NCBI GenBank assembly: GCA_035772405.1
Contig: JAYKKM010000351.1
Coordinates: 4,007,501-4,071,500 of the forward strand
Direction of reading: 5' to 3'
Length of the DNA stretch: 64,000 nucleotides
Source: Chrysogorgia sp. JL179-B06
Lineage: Eukaryota > Cnidaria > Anthozoa > Scleralcyonacea > Chrysogorgiidae
Part shown: in pieces, positions 34,074-43,935 of the stretch
Position numbering within the stretch: position 1 is the stretch's first letter
How the letters are laid out: each line of letters starts with the position of its first letter
Translations under genes and position numbers: made by a program
The notes under the pieces: generated by a model
The model's input: the letters and a program-made list of their open reading frames with translations, nothing else
Told to the model about the DNA's origin: nothing
The model's database searches: none

Positions 34074-34743
34074 ATGATGAATTGTGAAAACATTCACCCC
34101 CCCCCCCCCCCCGAAGAAAGTTATACAGTCAATATGAAAAAAATCAAAGGAACCCATGGAATGGAATCCTATTTTATTCTAGAAGATCGTTTCTCTTATA
34201 TGATCCCGAATTTACAAGCAAGTCAAAGAAAATATTCATTGAAGAGATCATGGCTAGAACAACGTACTATACTAGTTGAATCATCAGACACGTTATGCTG
34301 TAGTTTTTTTTCCATTTCCCGATTGTTTTAAAGAATTATTTATTTTATTACCTCTTGAAAACATCTCAACTGTATTTCAATTTTTAAACACCAAAGATAA
34401 GTATCATTATACATATTTTCTACAAAATCTAACCTTTGAAAGAAAATACATATCTTATACCATGGGTTTTGGAAAAGAAAGTTTAGTAAGCAAATTTAAG
34501 CACATACAGCACGAGAAAGGCGATTTAAATCTTTTTTTAAATATTTATTTGTTAATGGTAGCACCTAGTATTTTCAATTCTTATGTTTATTGTAGTTCAA
34601 CTAAAAATATTATCATGATCACTTCATGTTTTATATTTTATTGTCGTAAACATAACACAATAGGAAGTTTTCTCAATAGACAAAAAAAGGTCTTTCTGAA
34701 AAAAATATTAGATATGATTTTTGGAATTTTATATATTATATAA
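34074..34743 (+). pseudogene. Unknown Polinton gene, one frameshift
   Basis: Two overlapping plus-strand frames (34074-34331 and about 34276-34743) make one product of about 220 aa with a shift near a T run at 34300. The N-terminus contains a poly-C tract (about 34098-34112, read as a proline run), a common source of slippage or sequencing error. The C-terminal half has hydrophobic stretches (NLFLNIYLLMVAPSIF, FLKKILDMIFGILYII). Function unknown. Confidence 0.45.
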
Positions 34744-35130
34744 AAACGGGTAAAGTATCCCTTTGATAAATGTCGGTATAAAAAATGTAAGAGTAAAAGT
34801 TATTTTTTTGAGTTTGATCCTTTGAAATTAAGTATTTTAAACAAAAGTAATTATGATTTAAATGAAAATCACACCCTACTATTACATCCTGTCGATGTTA
34901 CGCGAATAAAAAATTATGGGGGACATATGGGAGAATTTAAATATAATGAGAAAATATTTGCACATGTAATAATGGTTGAAGATGAAGTAAAATATTTATT
35001 TACTATGATAAGAAATTATATACAAACAACATTGAATTATAATTTAATTTCAAAAAATCCTATATATGAAAACGAACTGACTGAATCGAATGTTAATTGG
35101 GATATTTTTTATAAAAGTGAACAAACGTGA
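34742..35130 (+). CDS. Unknown ORF (about 128 codons), start unclear
   Basis: Open from about 34745 (RVKYPFDKCRYKKC...) to 35130, with no ATG at the expected place, so the start is uncertain or the frame continues the preceding gene. Contains HTLLLHPVDVTRIKNYGGHM. It sits directly before the Fic-domain gene and may be its N-terminal partner or a separate gene. Confidence 0.35.
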
Positions 35131-35143
35131 ATGTAAAAAAAAA

Positions 35144-35703
35144 ATGGAATTAAAAGATTGTATAAAATTTAAAGTGTTTGCGTTTGATGTTATACGAATG
35201 GAAGAAGACGAAGAAAATGAAAAATAATTTTGGATGAGATGTGGGAGATTTTGTTTTCCCCACGAAATTTTTATATGAAAAAAAATGAAAAATGGAAAAT
35301 AAGTGAATGTTGTAAAACTATTCATGAAATATCTATGGTCCATTTAACGAATGCTGGAAATTACAGTAAAAAAAAAAGATTTGTATGATTTCATGAGGGG
35401 GTAGATCCTTCAGATATTCAACAATATATGGAACATTTAGATGAATTTTACGTAAAAAACAATAAAAGAAAAAATATATCAGTTTTGATTTATTTTATTT
35501 TTGAAACCATTCATCCTTTTTCCGATGGAAATGGAAGAATAGGGAAAGCACTTGTTGCATTTCTAGAAAATAAAATAGAATGTAAAATAAAAACAAAAAA
35601 ACAACATAGAAAGTTATGTAAAATTTTAGGAGTTATGCAAAGAAAACAAAATAGTTTATTTGATATAAAATGTTGTAATCAATTATACACGTTATTAGTG
35701 TAA
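35144..35703 (+). pseudogene. Fic-domain protein gene (broken)
   Basis: The frame contains IHPFSDGNGRIGK, the Fic active-site motif (HPFx[D/E]GNGR-x-x-[R/K]) with catalytic His, acidic residue, anion-binding GNGR and a Lys at the last position. Upstream, AGNYSKKKRFV and VDPSDIQQYMEHLDEFY fit the preceding Fic helices. Fic proteins transfer AMP or other nucleotide-derived groups to target hydroxyls. The gene is interrupted by one in-frame TGA (35386-35388), and its first codons need a shift in an A run near 35220. No inhibitory [S/T]xxxE[G/N] helix was recognised. A Fic domain in a Polinton is unusual. An ATG at 35428 could still give a 91-aa product with the motif. Confidence 0.75.
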
Positions 35704-35732
35704 TAAAATTTTTTTTTTAATTGTGAGGAGGG

Positions 35733-35740
35733 TATAAAAT
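35733..35740 (+). promoter_or_regulatory. TATA box TATAAAAT
   Basis: GGTATAAAATAAG lies 65 bp before the ATG at 35798. Confidence 0.4.
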
Positions 35741-35797
35741 AAGCACTGTCTCCACAGTATTTCATCATTTACCCCTCGATCGGGAACAGATTCAGAG

Positions 35798-36693
35798 ATG
35801 GTGGAACTTTATGCGAGACAACAACATGACCATTTTTATAAAATGCAATCGTATACAGATTTGTCTGCAAAAATAATTGCACAAAAAAAAATCAACGGTA
35901 ATGCTATTCTCGCAAAAGTATATCCTACAAATAAAAGATGTGACAAGTACACATACAATAGCTCTGTTGAAGTGAAAATGATCATATTCCTTCATTGTTG
36001 AATGTTCTTAATAAGATTAGCATTCAAGAGAAATTGGTGCAGATATTTTTTGAAGTGGTAAGATTTGAAAATTGGAAAAAGCAAACATGATATTTGGTTG
36101 TTCGTACAGATGCGTGGGGTGGTTTGGAAATTTGTTATCAACATCAAGATAACGAATTATCCGATGCAATGGAATTTGACGATGATCCAACACCAACAAC
36201 CAGCAACAACAACGCAACGTCAAGTGAAATCGTATGGTCTGATGACTGGGGTAGTTTTCATATTAAAAAGAAAGATTCCTTGGATGAATATATTATTGCC
36301 CTAAGAAAGTATAATCATGCGACAGGTCATAAATCCCCACCTACCACAGTCAAAAAACGAGTATTGAAGAAAAAGAAACCCCTTATCACACTCAATTTTG
36401 ACGACGACGTAGACGATGACGCCAACGATGTCGAAAAGATCAAGAAAATAAAAGTAGAAAGTGATGATGATGAGGTTTGTCACATTTTAAGTCCAACAGT
36501 AATTTCAGAAATATTTTATTATCGTTTTAGATGTTGTAAAAATATACAAGATACATTATGTTTATACGGTAATACTATAAATAAAGAGTTAGCATGTAAA
36601 AATATAGAAGTAGATTTTATGGGGATATTACGCGATAAAGAACTCGTTGATGAACTTGAAGAATATTATACTTATTTTATTTCTTTATTTTAG
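35798..36693 (+). pseudogene. Unknown acidic Polinton gene (about 295 codons, broken)
   Basis: Frame 35798-35970 (MVELYARQQHDHFYK...) continues after an A-run shift (about 35975) as LLNVLNKISIQEKLVQIFFE and, past an in-frame TGA near 36089, as the 36094-36693 frame. The C-terminal part has SSEIVWSDDWGSFHIKKK, a basic KKRVLKKKKPL patch, acidic runs (FDDDVDDD) and ends EEYYTYFISLF. The segment 36147-36412 is duplicated inverted at 53541-53813. Immediately precedes the integrase. Unrecognised. Confidence 0.4.
36147..36412. repeat. Internal inverted duplication, copy 1
   Basis: About 265 bp inside the acidic gene, nearly identical (about 97% by eye) to the reverse complement of 53541-53813. It includes TGGTCTGATGACTGGGGTAG and GAAGAAAAAGAAACCCCTTA. 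Confidence 0.9.
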
Positions 36694-36696
36694 AAA

Positions 36697-37606
36697 TGAA
36701 TAAAAAGGAAAAAACTAAATTTTCTGCTGACTTTATTGAAAAAGCTTCAAGATTATTAAAAGGAGAGACATTAACTGATGAGGATTATTCTAATTATAGA
36801 TTACATAGTAGTAGTAAAAAAAATATAGACGTTTGAAATATTCTGTTACTAAAAATAATGAACAATGGGAAATTGATTTAGCTGAAAATAAAGATTTAGC
36901 CCGATATAATAATCAATATCGTTATTGGTTGGTGTGTATTGATATTTTTTCAAGATTTTGTTGGGTAAAATTAATAAAAAAGATAACGTCTAATAATGTT
37001 AAAAATAAATTTGAAAGTATTCTTATTGAAGAAGGAATAGCTCCTCTTAAAATTCAAAGTGATGAAGGAACAGAATTTCAAGATATACGTACGAAATTAA
37101 GTAAAAAGTATAATTTTGAAGTATTTCACACGTATAATAGAGAAATAAAAGCATCCCATGTGGAACGTGTAATTGGAACTTTAAAAACAATGGTTCGTCG
37201 TGTTTTAACAATGACTGGAGAATTTGAATATATTCAGTATTTACCCTTTATTGTTAATCGTTATAATTCCCCACATAAAGCATTAGCTGGTGCAACACCT
37301 TTTGCAATTTATCGTGAAGAAAAAAAAGGGAAAATACGTAAAGTAAAAAATAAAATAGTACGTGATCATTTAAATTATCCTATTCCCACTCAAGATCTGA
37401 TACAAGAAGGAACTCGTGTTCGTATTGTAAGAGTAAAAAATAATATTTTTGAAAAAAGTAGTCTTCGACGATGGACTAATGAGATATTTTTTATTAAAAA
37501 AGTATTTATCACTGACCCTGTTACATATCAATTAGAAGACGAACAACGTGAAGAAATTAAAGGAATTTTTTATCGTGCTGAATTACAAGTTTTTAAAAAA
37601 AAATGA
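36697..37606 (+). CDS. Polinton retroviral-type integrase (RVE), one N-terminal frameshift
   Basis: DDE integrase that inserts the element. The first catalytic Asp is in QWEIDL, the second in IQSDEGTEF, and the Glu in KASHVERVIGTLK. YWLVCIDIFSRFCW and YNSPHKALAGATPF are typical RVE-core landmarks. The C-terminus (RRWTNEIFFIKKVFITDP, then GIFYRAELQVF) matches the chromo/SH3-like tail of Polinton integrases. The ATG at 36697 opens a 46-codon N-terminal region that needs a shift in an A run near 36815 to join the main frame (36833 onward). The end overlaps the next start as ATGA. The core frame itself is intact. Confidence 0.9.
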
Positions 37607-38560
37607 ATTTACACATTGCTAGTAATTCAATATCAAGAGGACTTCAAAAGAATTTGATTAATGATTTTGAAATGAAAATTGCACAACCTATTGATGCTTT
37701 GAACAATGAATGTTTTTTAGAAGTTTTACAAGTTTGTTATCCACAAACAACTAAAAATATTGTGGGTGATGAATGTTTTTTTTCATTTATCATAACCTAT
37801 AAGGATTTTATACCTGAAGTAATTAATAATACGGTATACGCAAACAGTGAGTTCGTTTTTACATCGGATAAATTTATTATACCCGACGGAATTTATGATT
37901 TATCTTCATTAATTATATTTTTAAATAATATCTTAGAAGGATTTGAAATTTTTTTTACAATCGGATCATGGGAAAGTAATTATTAATGTTAATGTTGAGA
38001 TTGAGTATTGGGTATATGAAAATGCGAGTAAAGCAGCTGATGGGTTGCAGGTAAATGAATTTCGATTATCTAACAAGACTACGTTAGAAAAAAGGGTATT
38101 CAATATGCTTCTTTTAATCAAAAGATTAATATATTATTTTCAAAAAAATTAGCTTTTATGCTAGGTTTAAAAAATGAAAAAGATCTTGAAATCGTCCCCC
38201 TCTTGTTTGAAATAAAAAAAGATAACCCTACACCTCAAACCCTTTTTTCTAAACATTTTGATTACTTACCCGATGTATCCGACGGATTAAATAAAATGTT
38301 TATATATTGTGATGAAATAGAACTAGGGTTAGTTGGTGATAGTTGTGCTGAATTGTTAACAACAGTTCCCATTCAATGGAATCAACAAGGTGGTGGGGGG
38401 GAATGGACAATTCGTTTGTTATAGTCCCCCAAAATCATTGAGAAAATTTAAAAAAGAAATTATAAGAGAAATTCATATTAAAGTTAAAGATACTACAGGA
38501 AAATTAGTTTCTTTTGATTCAGGAACGCTTAGTATTGATTGTTTAATACATTCAACATAA
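37603..38560 (+). pseudogene. Polinton minor capsid (penton-like) protein, several frameshifts
   Basis: Four consecutive frames make one product of about 310 aa: MNLHIASNSISRGLQKN, YDLSSLIIFLNNILEGF, FIYCDEIELGLVGDSCAELL (Polinton minor-capsid style) and KEIIREIHIKVKDTTGKLVS with FDSGTLSIDCLIHS at the end. Position directly before the major capsid gene, the CD-x-I...VGD and the final IxIKVxDxTGxxVxFxxG signature support a single-jelly-roll vertex protein. Shifts are near 37950, 38110 and a run of seven Gs at 38394. Confidence 0.7.
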
Positions 38561-38561
38561 T

Positions 38562-38850
38562 GCTTTTGATTGTTCTTGAAGAAAAAAATGGGGAAATGAT
38601 AATTAAAAAATATAAATTATTTTATCCTTTTTCTCTTTACATTTTAGTAAATAGTGGGAAAAATTTTTTATGGAATTTAAATTCGATTGAATATAAAAAT
38701 ATAAAAAATTCATTTCGAATTACGTGTGCAAAAAAAATGGATTTCAGTTCTATAAAACAATCAAAAAAAATAAATAATGGAGCCATTTCAGTTTCGTCAT
38801 CTACTATTATTCCTAATGCAACACAACGTTTTATATATACTATAAAATAA
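38562..38850 (+). CDS. Unknown ORF after the minor capsid (96 aa)
   Basis: Starts at an ATG overlapping the stop of the minor capsid frame (TAATG). Reads MLLIVLEEKNGEMIIKKYKL and ends PNATQRFIYTIK. A weak continuation in another frame runs to about 39030 (FFYIDEKNPYTSLN). Unknown; may be a second capsid-associated protein. Confidence 0.4.
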
Positions 38851-39036
38851 TTCTTTTATATTGACGAAAAAAATCCTTATACGTCATTAAATGATGAAAA
38901 AAAAAATTCCCCTATTTTTTATTTATCAGTGATCAAGAGGCTAAACAATCACTACAGTTCTTTATTAACTATGAGAATAACGTACCGTTAAAAGGTGAAG
39001 AAATTAAGATATATATAAATTTATTTGAAGAAAAAA

Positions 39037-39297
39037 ATGACTGAAAAAAAAAATGAACTATCCGTAGAAGATTATACTGAATTGTTAAATGGTAGAAATC
39101 GTGGAAAAAATTATTCATCATCATATTTTGTTGTGAAAAGAAAAAATAAAGAAAATCCAAGTAAGAAAGAAATTTTATTAAATGAGGGTGTGGGATTACC
39201 CCCAAATTTAAATTTAGATACTTATTATACAAGCGATAATAAAAAAAAGAGAAAAAAAATAGATCCAAATGTAATACGTTTTTTACAAAATAGATAA
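39037..39297 (+). CDS. Small lysine-rich Polinton protein (about 86 aa)
   Basis: MTEKKNELSVEDYTELLNGR, then KRKNKENPSKKEIL and an end KKKRKKIDPNVIRFLQNR. Highly charged and soluble. No recognised domain. Followed by a TATA box at 39311. Confidence 0.45.
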   Translation: MTEKKNELSVEDYTELLNGRNRGKNYSSSYFVVKRKNKENPSKKEILLNEGVGLPPNLNLDTYYTSDNKKKRKKIDPNVIRFLQNR

Positions 39298-39310
39298 ACT
39301 GTAAAAATAG

Positions 39311-39318
39311 TATAAATA
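39311..39318 (+). promoter_or_regulatory. TATA box TATAAATA
   Basis: AGTATAAATAAAA about 100 bp upstream of the small basic gene at 39412 and 282 bp upstream of the major capsid ATG. Confidence 0.4.
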
Positions 39319-39411
39319 AAAAAAATGTTATATAATAAAATCATTTTTTAATGTTGTGGATATTATTATTATTTTTATTGTTGTGGATATTGTTGTTTTT
39401 TTAAAAAAAAA

Positions 39412-39583
39412 ATGACACGTAAAAAATATATAAAAAAAAGAAAAAACAAAAGAGGAATAAGGTAGAAAAAAAATAACGTAGAAAAAAATACAAAAAGGAG
39501 GTTTTGGAGGAGCGTTGGCACTGGGTATGTTTCTTCCTCAAGTGTTGGGAACACTTTCAAATATTCTTAAAATTAACGTTTAA
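39412..39583 (+). pseudogene. Small basic/hydrophobic protein, one or more frameshifts
   Basis: Basic start MTRKKYIKKRKNKRG, then in another frame KKIQKGGFGGALALGMF with LPQVLGTLSNILKINV to the stop, 10 bp before the major capsid ATG. A basic head with a Gly-rich amphipathic tail recalls small virion proteins of Polintons and adenoviruses (pVI/pX-like); this is inference. The frameshift lies in A-rich sequence at about 39460-39480. Confidence 0.45.
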
Positions 39584-39592
39584 AAAACAAAA

Positions 39593-40921
39593 ATGAGTAA
39601 AAAAATTGAAGATGTTGAAGAAAATGACATATTATTTAGTGAGCCTTTACAATTTTTTACTTCATCACCCTATAATGATACGTTTACTGAATGTTGTGAA
39701 ACGGAAATTATCGCAACGCCTGTAGATAATCAATCGTCAGTATACACGTTTACAAGGCATGGGAATGCCGTTGGATTAATGAAAACAAGTGATGCTAAAA
39801 TAATGGCTACAGTATCAATTAGAAATGCTGCTGGAGTTATAGCACCTGCAGCATCAGGGTTTGCGATGATTACATTACCCCTTCGTACAATGTGGAAAAC
39901 AAAAGAATTAAAAATAAATGAAAATTTAATTACGCCATCAGATAATTTTGCACATTTAGCATCATGGATACAAATTATAATGCGTCAAACACCGTCGGGA
40001 TATAAAGATTCTAAAGAGCTTAATTTAGCATATTTAGATACAGCCGGACATATGAGCGATATCGTGGGTTGCACTGATAATGCTAATGTCGTAAATGCAG
40101 GGGGGAGACAAAAAGTACTTGCATTTCAAAATCAATCACAGCATTTGATAGATGATATTGATTGTTCATTATTTAGTGAAGGTGGTGCTGAAATATATAT
40201 TCCTACAGCGTATAAAGTTGAATTACGTTTAACGCGTGCATTGAATACAATTGTAATGATGGGTGCCAATCATGCTAATATGCCCGTTGCTGATACTATA
40301 ATTACCCTAGACGATTTTAAAATAAAAATTCCTGTATTTAAACCAAAAAAACAATTATCAAATGCAATTAATACAGAAATGATGACCCATAATAAAGAAA
40401 CATTATATTATACAACCAATTATCGTTGTATTACTGAATCATTAGCTGGAGGGCGAAATTCACATCAACTAATCGATGTGTTTAATGGTAGCGTTCCTAC
40501 ACGTTTATATATTGTATTTTCTCCATTAGCAAATTGGAACGGGGCATATAATCAAAATATTTTTGAATTTAACTGGCCTAATTATGATAATGTTGTAGTT
40601 TTTGTAAATAACGCTGTTGCTGGGAGAATAGAAAATCATGCTGAAGCTTACTCAAAATTACGCTCGGTATTAAATCGTCACTATTCAGAAATGCCCATGA
40701 CTTATGACTTTATAAACGGATATTGTATATTAGCATTTGATTTAACAGATAATAGAGACTCTCATCTTTCAGTATTACGTATAAGACCGTCGGGAAATGT
40801 TAATGTTGATTTTCATTTTTCTCAAAATACAATTGCAGGTGCGTTAATTTTTATTGGTGAATTTCGAAAAGAAATTAAAGTAGGATTAAATACCCCTGCA
40901 AGATTATTACACAGCATTTAA
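39593..40921 (+). CDS. Polinton major capsid protein (double jelly-roll)
   Basis: A complete 442-aa frame, the best-preserved gene of the element. Family-like features are the late segments YDFINGYCILAFDLTDN and the following RPSGNVNVDFHFS, which fit the FDLT...SGN-x-x-x-x-x-FS signature of Polinton/adintovirus MCPs near the C-terminus, and a YSKLRSVLNRHY block before them. Length fits the usual double-jelly-roll range. It would form hexameric capsomers of an icosahedral shell. The neighbours (minor capsid upstream, protease and packaging ATPase downstream) complete a morphogenesis module. The ATG is the first in frame after the previous stop. Confidence 0.8.
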   Translation: MSKKIEDVEENDILFSEPLQFFTSSPYNDTFTECCETEIIATPVDNQSSVYTFTRHGNAVGLMKTSDAKIMATVSIRNAAGVIAPAASGFAMITLPLRTMWKTKELKINENLITPSDNFAHLASWIQIIMRQTPSGYKDSKELNLAYLDTAGHMSDIVGCTDNANVVNAGGRQKVLAFQNQSQHLIDDIDCSLFSEGGAEIYIPTAYKVELRLTRALNTIVMMGANHANMPVADTIITLDDFKIKIPVFKPKKQLSNAINTEMMTHNKETLYYTTNYRCITESLAGGRNSHQLIDVFNGSVPTRLYIVFSPLANWNGAYNQNIFEFNWPNYDNVVVFVNNAVAGRIENHAEAYSKLRSVLNRHYSEMPMTYDFINGYCILAFDLTDNRDSHLSVLRIRPSGNVNVDFHFSQNTIAGALIFIGEFRKEIKVGLNTPARLLHSI

Positions 40922-40958
40922 TTATCAACATTTGTAACAAGGGGATGTACAAAAAAAT

Positions 40959-41090
40959 ATGAAGAAAACAAAACCCATTACAACAAAGAATAGAATAAAA
41001 AAACCAAAAATAAAAAAAACAGTTATTAACAAAATACCACTAAATCGTGAACATATTCTTGTATTTCCACCGTTTTCAGCTTACGCATAA
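40959..41090 (+). CDS. Small basic protein (43 aa)
   Basis: Starts MKKTKPITTKNRIKKPKIKK and ends LVFPPFSAYA. Lys-rich head and a short aromatic tail. Lies between the major capsid and the next ORF, 38 bp after the MCP stop. Candidate virion-core protein; no homology recognised. Confidence 0.4.
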   Translation: MKKTKPITTKNRIKKPKIKKTVINKIPLNREHILVFPPFSAYA

Positions 41091-41095
41091 AAAAA

Positions 41096-41641
41096 ATGAA
41101 TGAAGAAAAAAATGATGAATTAAAAAAAGAGGAAAAAAAAGACGAAAAAAATGATAATTCAAGAGAAGATGATGATGATGAAGATGATAGTGAAAATGAT
41201 AGTGATGTTGTTAGCGATGATGTTAGTGATGAAGTGGATAGTGAAAGTTCAATTACTTCTTCTTCATCAAGTTGCAAAGATGATTTAAAATTTTTAGAAA
41301 CATTAGTTAAATTAAATAAAATAAAGAAAAAAGCCTTTGAAAAAATTTTTTTACCATCGTTAAAAAAATATCTTAAAGCAGATATTGATAAAAAAAATAC
41401 TTTGTTAGATTCTCAATTAATTAATAAATTACAATACATTGCTAAAAATATTTTAAATAAAAAAATTTCTATCCAACTTTCCAGTGATAATAAATATATT
41501 TTGAATAAGTTTTCTAAGAACAAAATAAAAGAAAATGACTTAAAAATATTATTATCTGAGGATTTTCGTATCATCAACATATATCAAAAAGCATACAAAT
41601 TACTTAACCAACAAATAAAAAACAATGACCGAAGTAAATAA
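41096..41641 (+). CDS. Unknown protein with acidic N-terminus (181 aa)
   Basis: The first 60 residues are Glu/Asp/Ser-rich (EDDDDEDDSENDSD), followed by a Lys/Leu-rich helical domain: KFLETLVKLNKIKKKAFEKI, LINKLQYIAKNILNKK and FRIINIYQKAYKLLNQQ. Intact. The arrangement (disordered acidic head, helical basic body) might suit a scaffold or histone-like partner; no family recognised. Confidence 0.55.
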   Translation: MNEEKNDELKKEEKKDEKNDNSREDDDDEDDSENDSDVVSDDVSDEVDSESSITSSSSSCKDDLKFLETLVKLNKIKKKAFEKIFLPSLKKYLKADIDKKNTLLDSQLINKLQYIAKNILNKKISIQLSSDNKYILNKFSKNKIKENDLKILLSEDFRIINIYQKAYKLLNQQIKNNDRSK

Positions 41642-41642
41642 A

Positions 41643-42299
41643 ATGCAATTAATTAATCCGAGTAAATTAAATGAAATTTTAGATTTAATCAAAAATGATC
41701 ATGAAAACGAAAAATTATTGCAGGGAATTAACAACAAAATAATTTCGAACTTATTGAAAGTAAAAATAAAATGAAAGAAGAAATGCAAAAAGTTAATAAT
41801 GATCAACGTGTCGCAGAGAGTATGGTTAGTTTTTTTAAAAGACAACAAAATATGAAAAGAAAAAAAAATTACTAGATAATGAGGTTAACAATGATGAAGC
41901 ACCCGAGGTAAGGAAAACACCGACTGTGACAAGTGGGCAACAAATAAAAGAATTTCTTGAAAAGAAAAAAATTAAAATTAAAGATACAGATATAATAATG
42001 GTGTTGGAATAAACCATCATGATTTATTATACGATTTAACGCATAATGTCAGCAAACAAAACATGTTCAATCTTACACAACATAAGCAGACGGTTGCTTT
42101 AAAAGAATTGAAAAAATTACATATGCCCGCCTATTATATACGTAATATAAAATTACGACAACGTTATATAAATTTGGGAAAAACAACTTCGGGTCTTTCG
42201 AGTAACGAAGAACCATCTACATCACTCACCACCCACATTCCTACACCTTCAACACCACCCTATTCAACACGAAGAAAATGGCGACGAAAAAATCAATGA
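41643..42299 (+). pseudogene. Unknown coiled-coil ORF, frameshifted
   Basis: Begins MQLINPSKLNEILDLIKNDH. The reading moves between frames through A runs (about 41740 and 41870), including MKEEMQKVNNDQRVAES and VRKTPTVTSGQQIKEFLEKK, then GINHHDLLYDLTHNVSKQN and KLHMPAYYIRNIKLRQRYIN. It ends in a Ser/Thr/Pro-rich tail at 42299, overlapping the protease start. Probably one structural protein of about 215 aa; whether it is two genes is not clear. Confidence 0.4.
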
Positions 42300-42775
42300 A
42301 TTTACATTTTTTTTTAACCCAATTTTTATTTACGAACGAGATTAATAAAATTTCAAAAATAAATAAGTTTTTAAATAAATATTATTTGGGTACATTTCCT
42401 GCAAATATTTTTCCTAAAAAAATTTTTTATCCCTCGTGTTGGATTTGGAATACGGATGAAGCAGATCAAAACGGTCAACATTGGGTTGCTATATGGGTGG
42501 GTAAAGAAAAAAATATGTATTTTTTTGATAGTTTTGCTAAAGATGTATCGTTTTATAAACGTGAATATTGGTATGATTATAGTGTAAAAAAAGGACTAAA
42601 ATTTCAATATATTCAAGGTAAACAATTACAATACAAAAATACTACAGTGTGTGGAAATTGGAGTTTATTATATTTATACAATCAATGTCGTAATGAAATC
42701 GAAAATAATAAACAAAAAATATTTAAAACTGAACGTATTAAAATAAAAAATGTTATTCAATTAAAAAAAAAATAG
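42278..42775 (+). CDS. Adenain-like cysteine protease
   Basis: Maturation protease of the C5/Ulp1-like clan. His in GQHWVAIWVG, the acidic member in YFFDSFAKD, the oxyanion Gln in KQLQYKN and the nucleophile Cys in TTVCGNWSLLYLY are in the correct order and spacing for the 165-aa length. Frame intact. Expected to cut virion precursor proteins during assembly. It follows the capsid genes in the same direction. The last gene of the plus-strand set. Confidence 0.9.
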   Translation: MATKKSMNLHFFLTQFLFTNEINKISKINKFLNKYYLGTFPANIFPKKIFYPSCWIWNTDEADQNGQHWVAIWVGKEKNMYFFDSFAKDVSFYKREYWYDYSVKKGLKFQYIQGKQLQYKNTTVCGNWSLLYLYNQCRNEIENNKQKIFKTERIKIKNVIQLKKK

Positions 42776-43202
42776 AAACAATTTTGGGTAGTGTACTCGT
42801 TAGAATATATAATAAAAAATATAAAAAAATTGTAAGAGTAATAACAATCAGTCATGTTGTAGTTTTAATAATGCCAATTTTTAATTAAACAAAAAAATAA
42901 CTTATTTACAGGGTTTTATAATTTTTACGTGTTTTTTATTTTTCATAAGGGTTTTAATTCTTTCTTTTTGTTTTGCATGAAGTAACAATCGTCCAAACAA
43001 GTCGTCCTTTTTACGTGTTTTTTACCACGTCAATTTTCCAAAAGCGGGTTTATCTGAAAAGAAAAAAAACCCTTTTTGTTTTATTTTTCTTTTCCTTTTT
43101 CGAATACCCAATCCCAATTGACTTCCAACTATTTGTCCCAAAGGTCCCAAAAAATTTAGAACACTACCCCCTTTTTTTTTTTTTCTAAGGATAATTCTGC
43201 TT
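42776..43202. other. Convergent intergenic region between the two gene sets
   Basis: AT-rich, with T- and A-runs, where plus-strand and minus-strand transcription units meet. AATATATAATAAAAAATATA and AATAAAAT-like signals occur on either side. No gene; likely holds polyadenylation signals for both directions. Confidence 0.5.
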
Positions 43203-43934
43203 CTATATCTTCTTCTTACTATATATACTATATATACTTTTAAAAAAAACGATTTTCAACAACTCTTTCAAATCATAGATTATCGTTGATTCATGTGGAA
43301 ATACATTGGTTCTAATTCTACAATTTTCATACCCTTTTCTACAATTATCAAACACCAAATAACCATAGGGTTTATCATTAATTTCACTTAATACTTTATT
43401 AAATCTATTTCTATTAATTTTTTTATTATCACATATCGTATACATATTATTATAATCACTTAAATTTTTAAACATAACATAATATTGACTATTGACACGT
43501 AAATTTCGCAATTACATTACCATATTTTAAATTTTGACATGTAAAAATAACACTAATATTACGATGATGGACATCTTGAGTTGCAATATTATCTATTCTT
43601 TCAAGATTTTCTTTTGATGATGTTGCAACTAACATGAGATCATCTAATATTATTAAAGTATTTTCACGGGTATTCGTTTGTATATCGGTAATGCGGGGAA
43701 TACCCTTTTCACAATCGATAAATTCAACACTAATATCTGTTTTTTCCGCAAGAACCTTTTCCATTTCAGCGTACAGAATATTGAAAATAAATAAACAATT
43801 TTAACAATTGTAGGTGTAATCATAGTGTTAATATTTTTCAATAATTGTAATATCCAATATGTTTTCCCACTTTGACTGGGACCACATAACGTTAACATAA
43901 AAGGGTGTTGAAATGGTAATGAAACATTGTTCAT
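43203..43934 (-). pseudogene. Polinton packaging ATPase (FtsK/HerA, A32-like), frameshifted
   Basis: Genome-packaging motor. Walker A is LCGPSQSGKTYWILQLLKN, Walker B is NTLIILDDLML, and VIFTCQNLKYG fits the following sensor-type strand. Three minus-strand frames (43653-43934, 43489-43764, 43203-43511) together make about 240 aa, with shifts near 43790 and 43510. The ATG lies just after the TGA stop of the polymerase gene, so the two are tightly coupled. Confidence 0.8.
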
Positions 43935-43935
43935 T

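Noticed and set aside
35386..35388. Non-standard genetic code (TGA as sense) for the Polinton
   Set aside because: Several intact genes of the element stop at TGA, and TAA stops also interrupt other frames, so a reassigned code does not explain the pattern.
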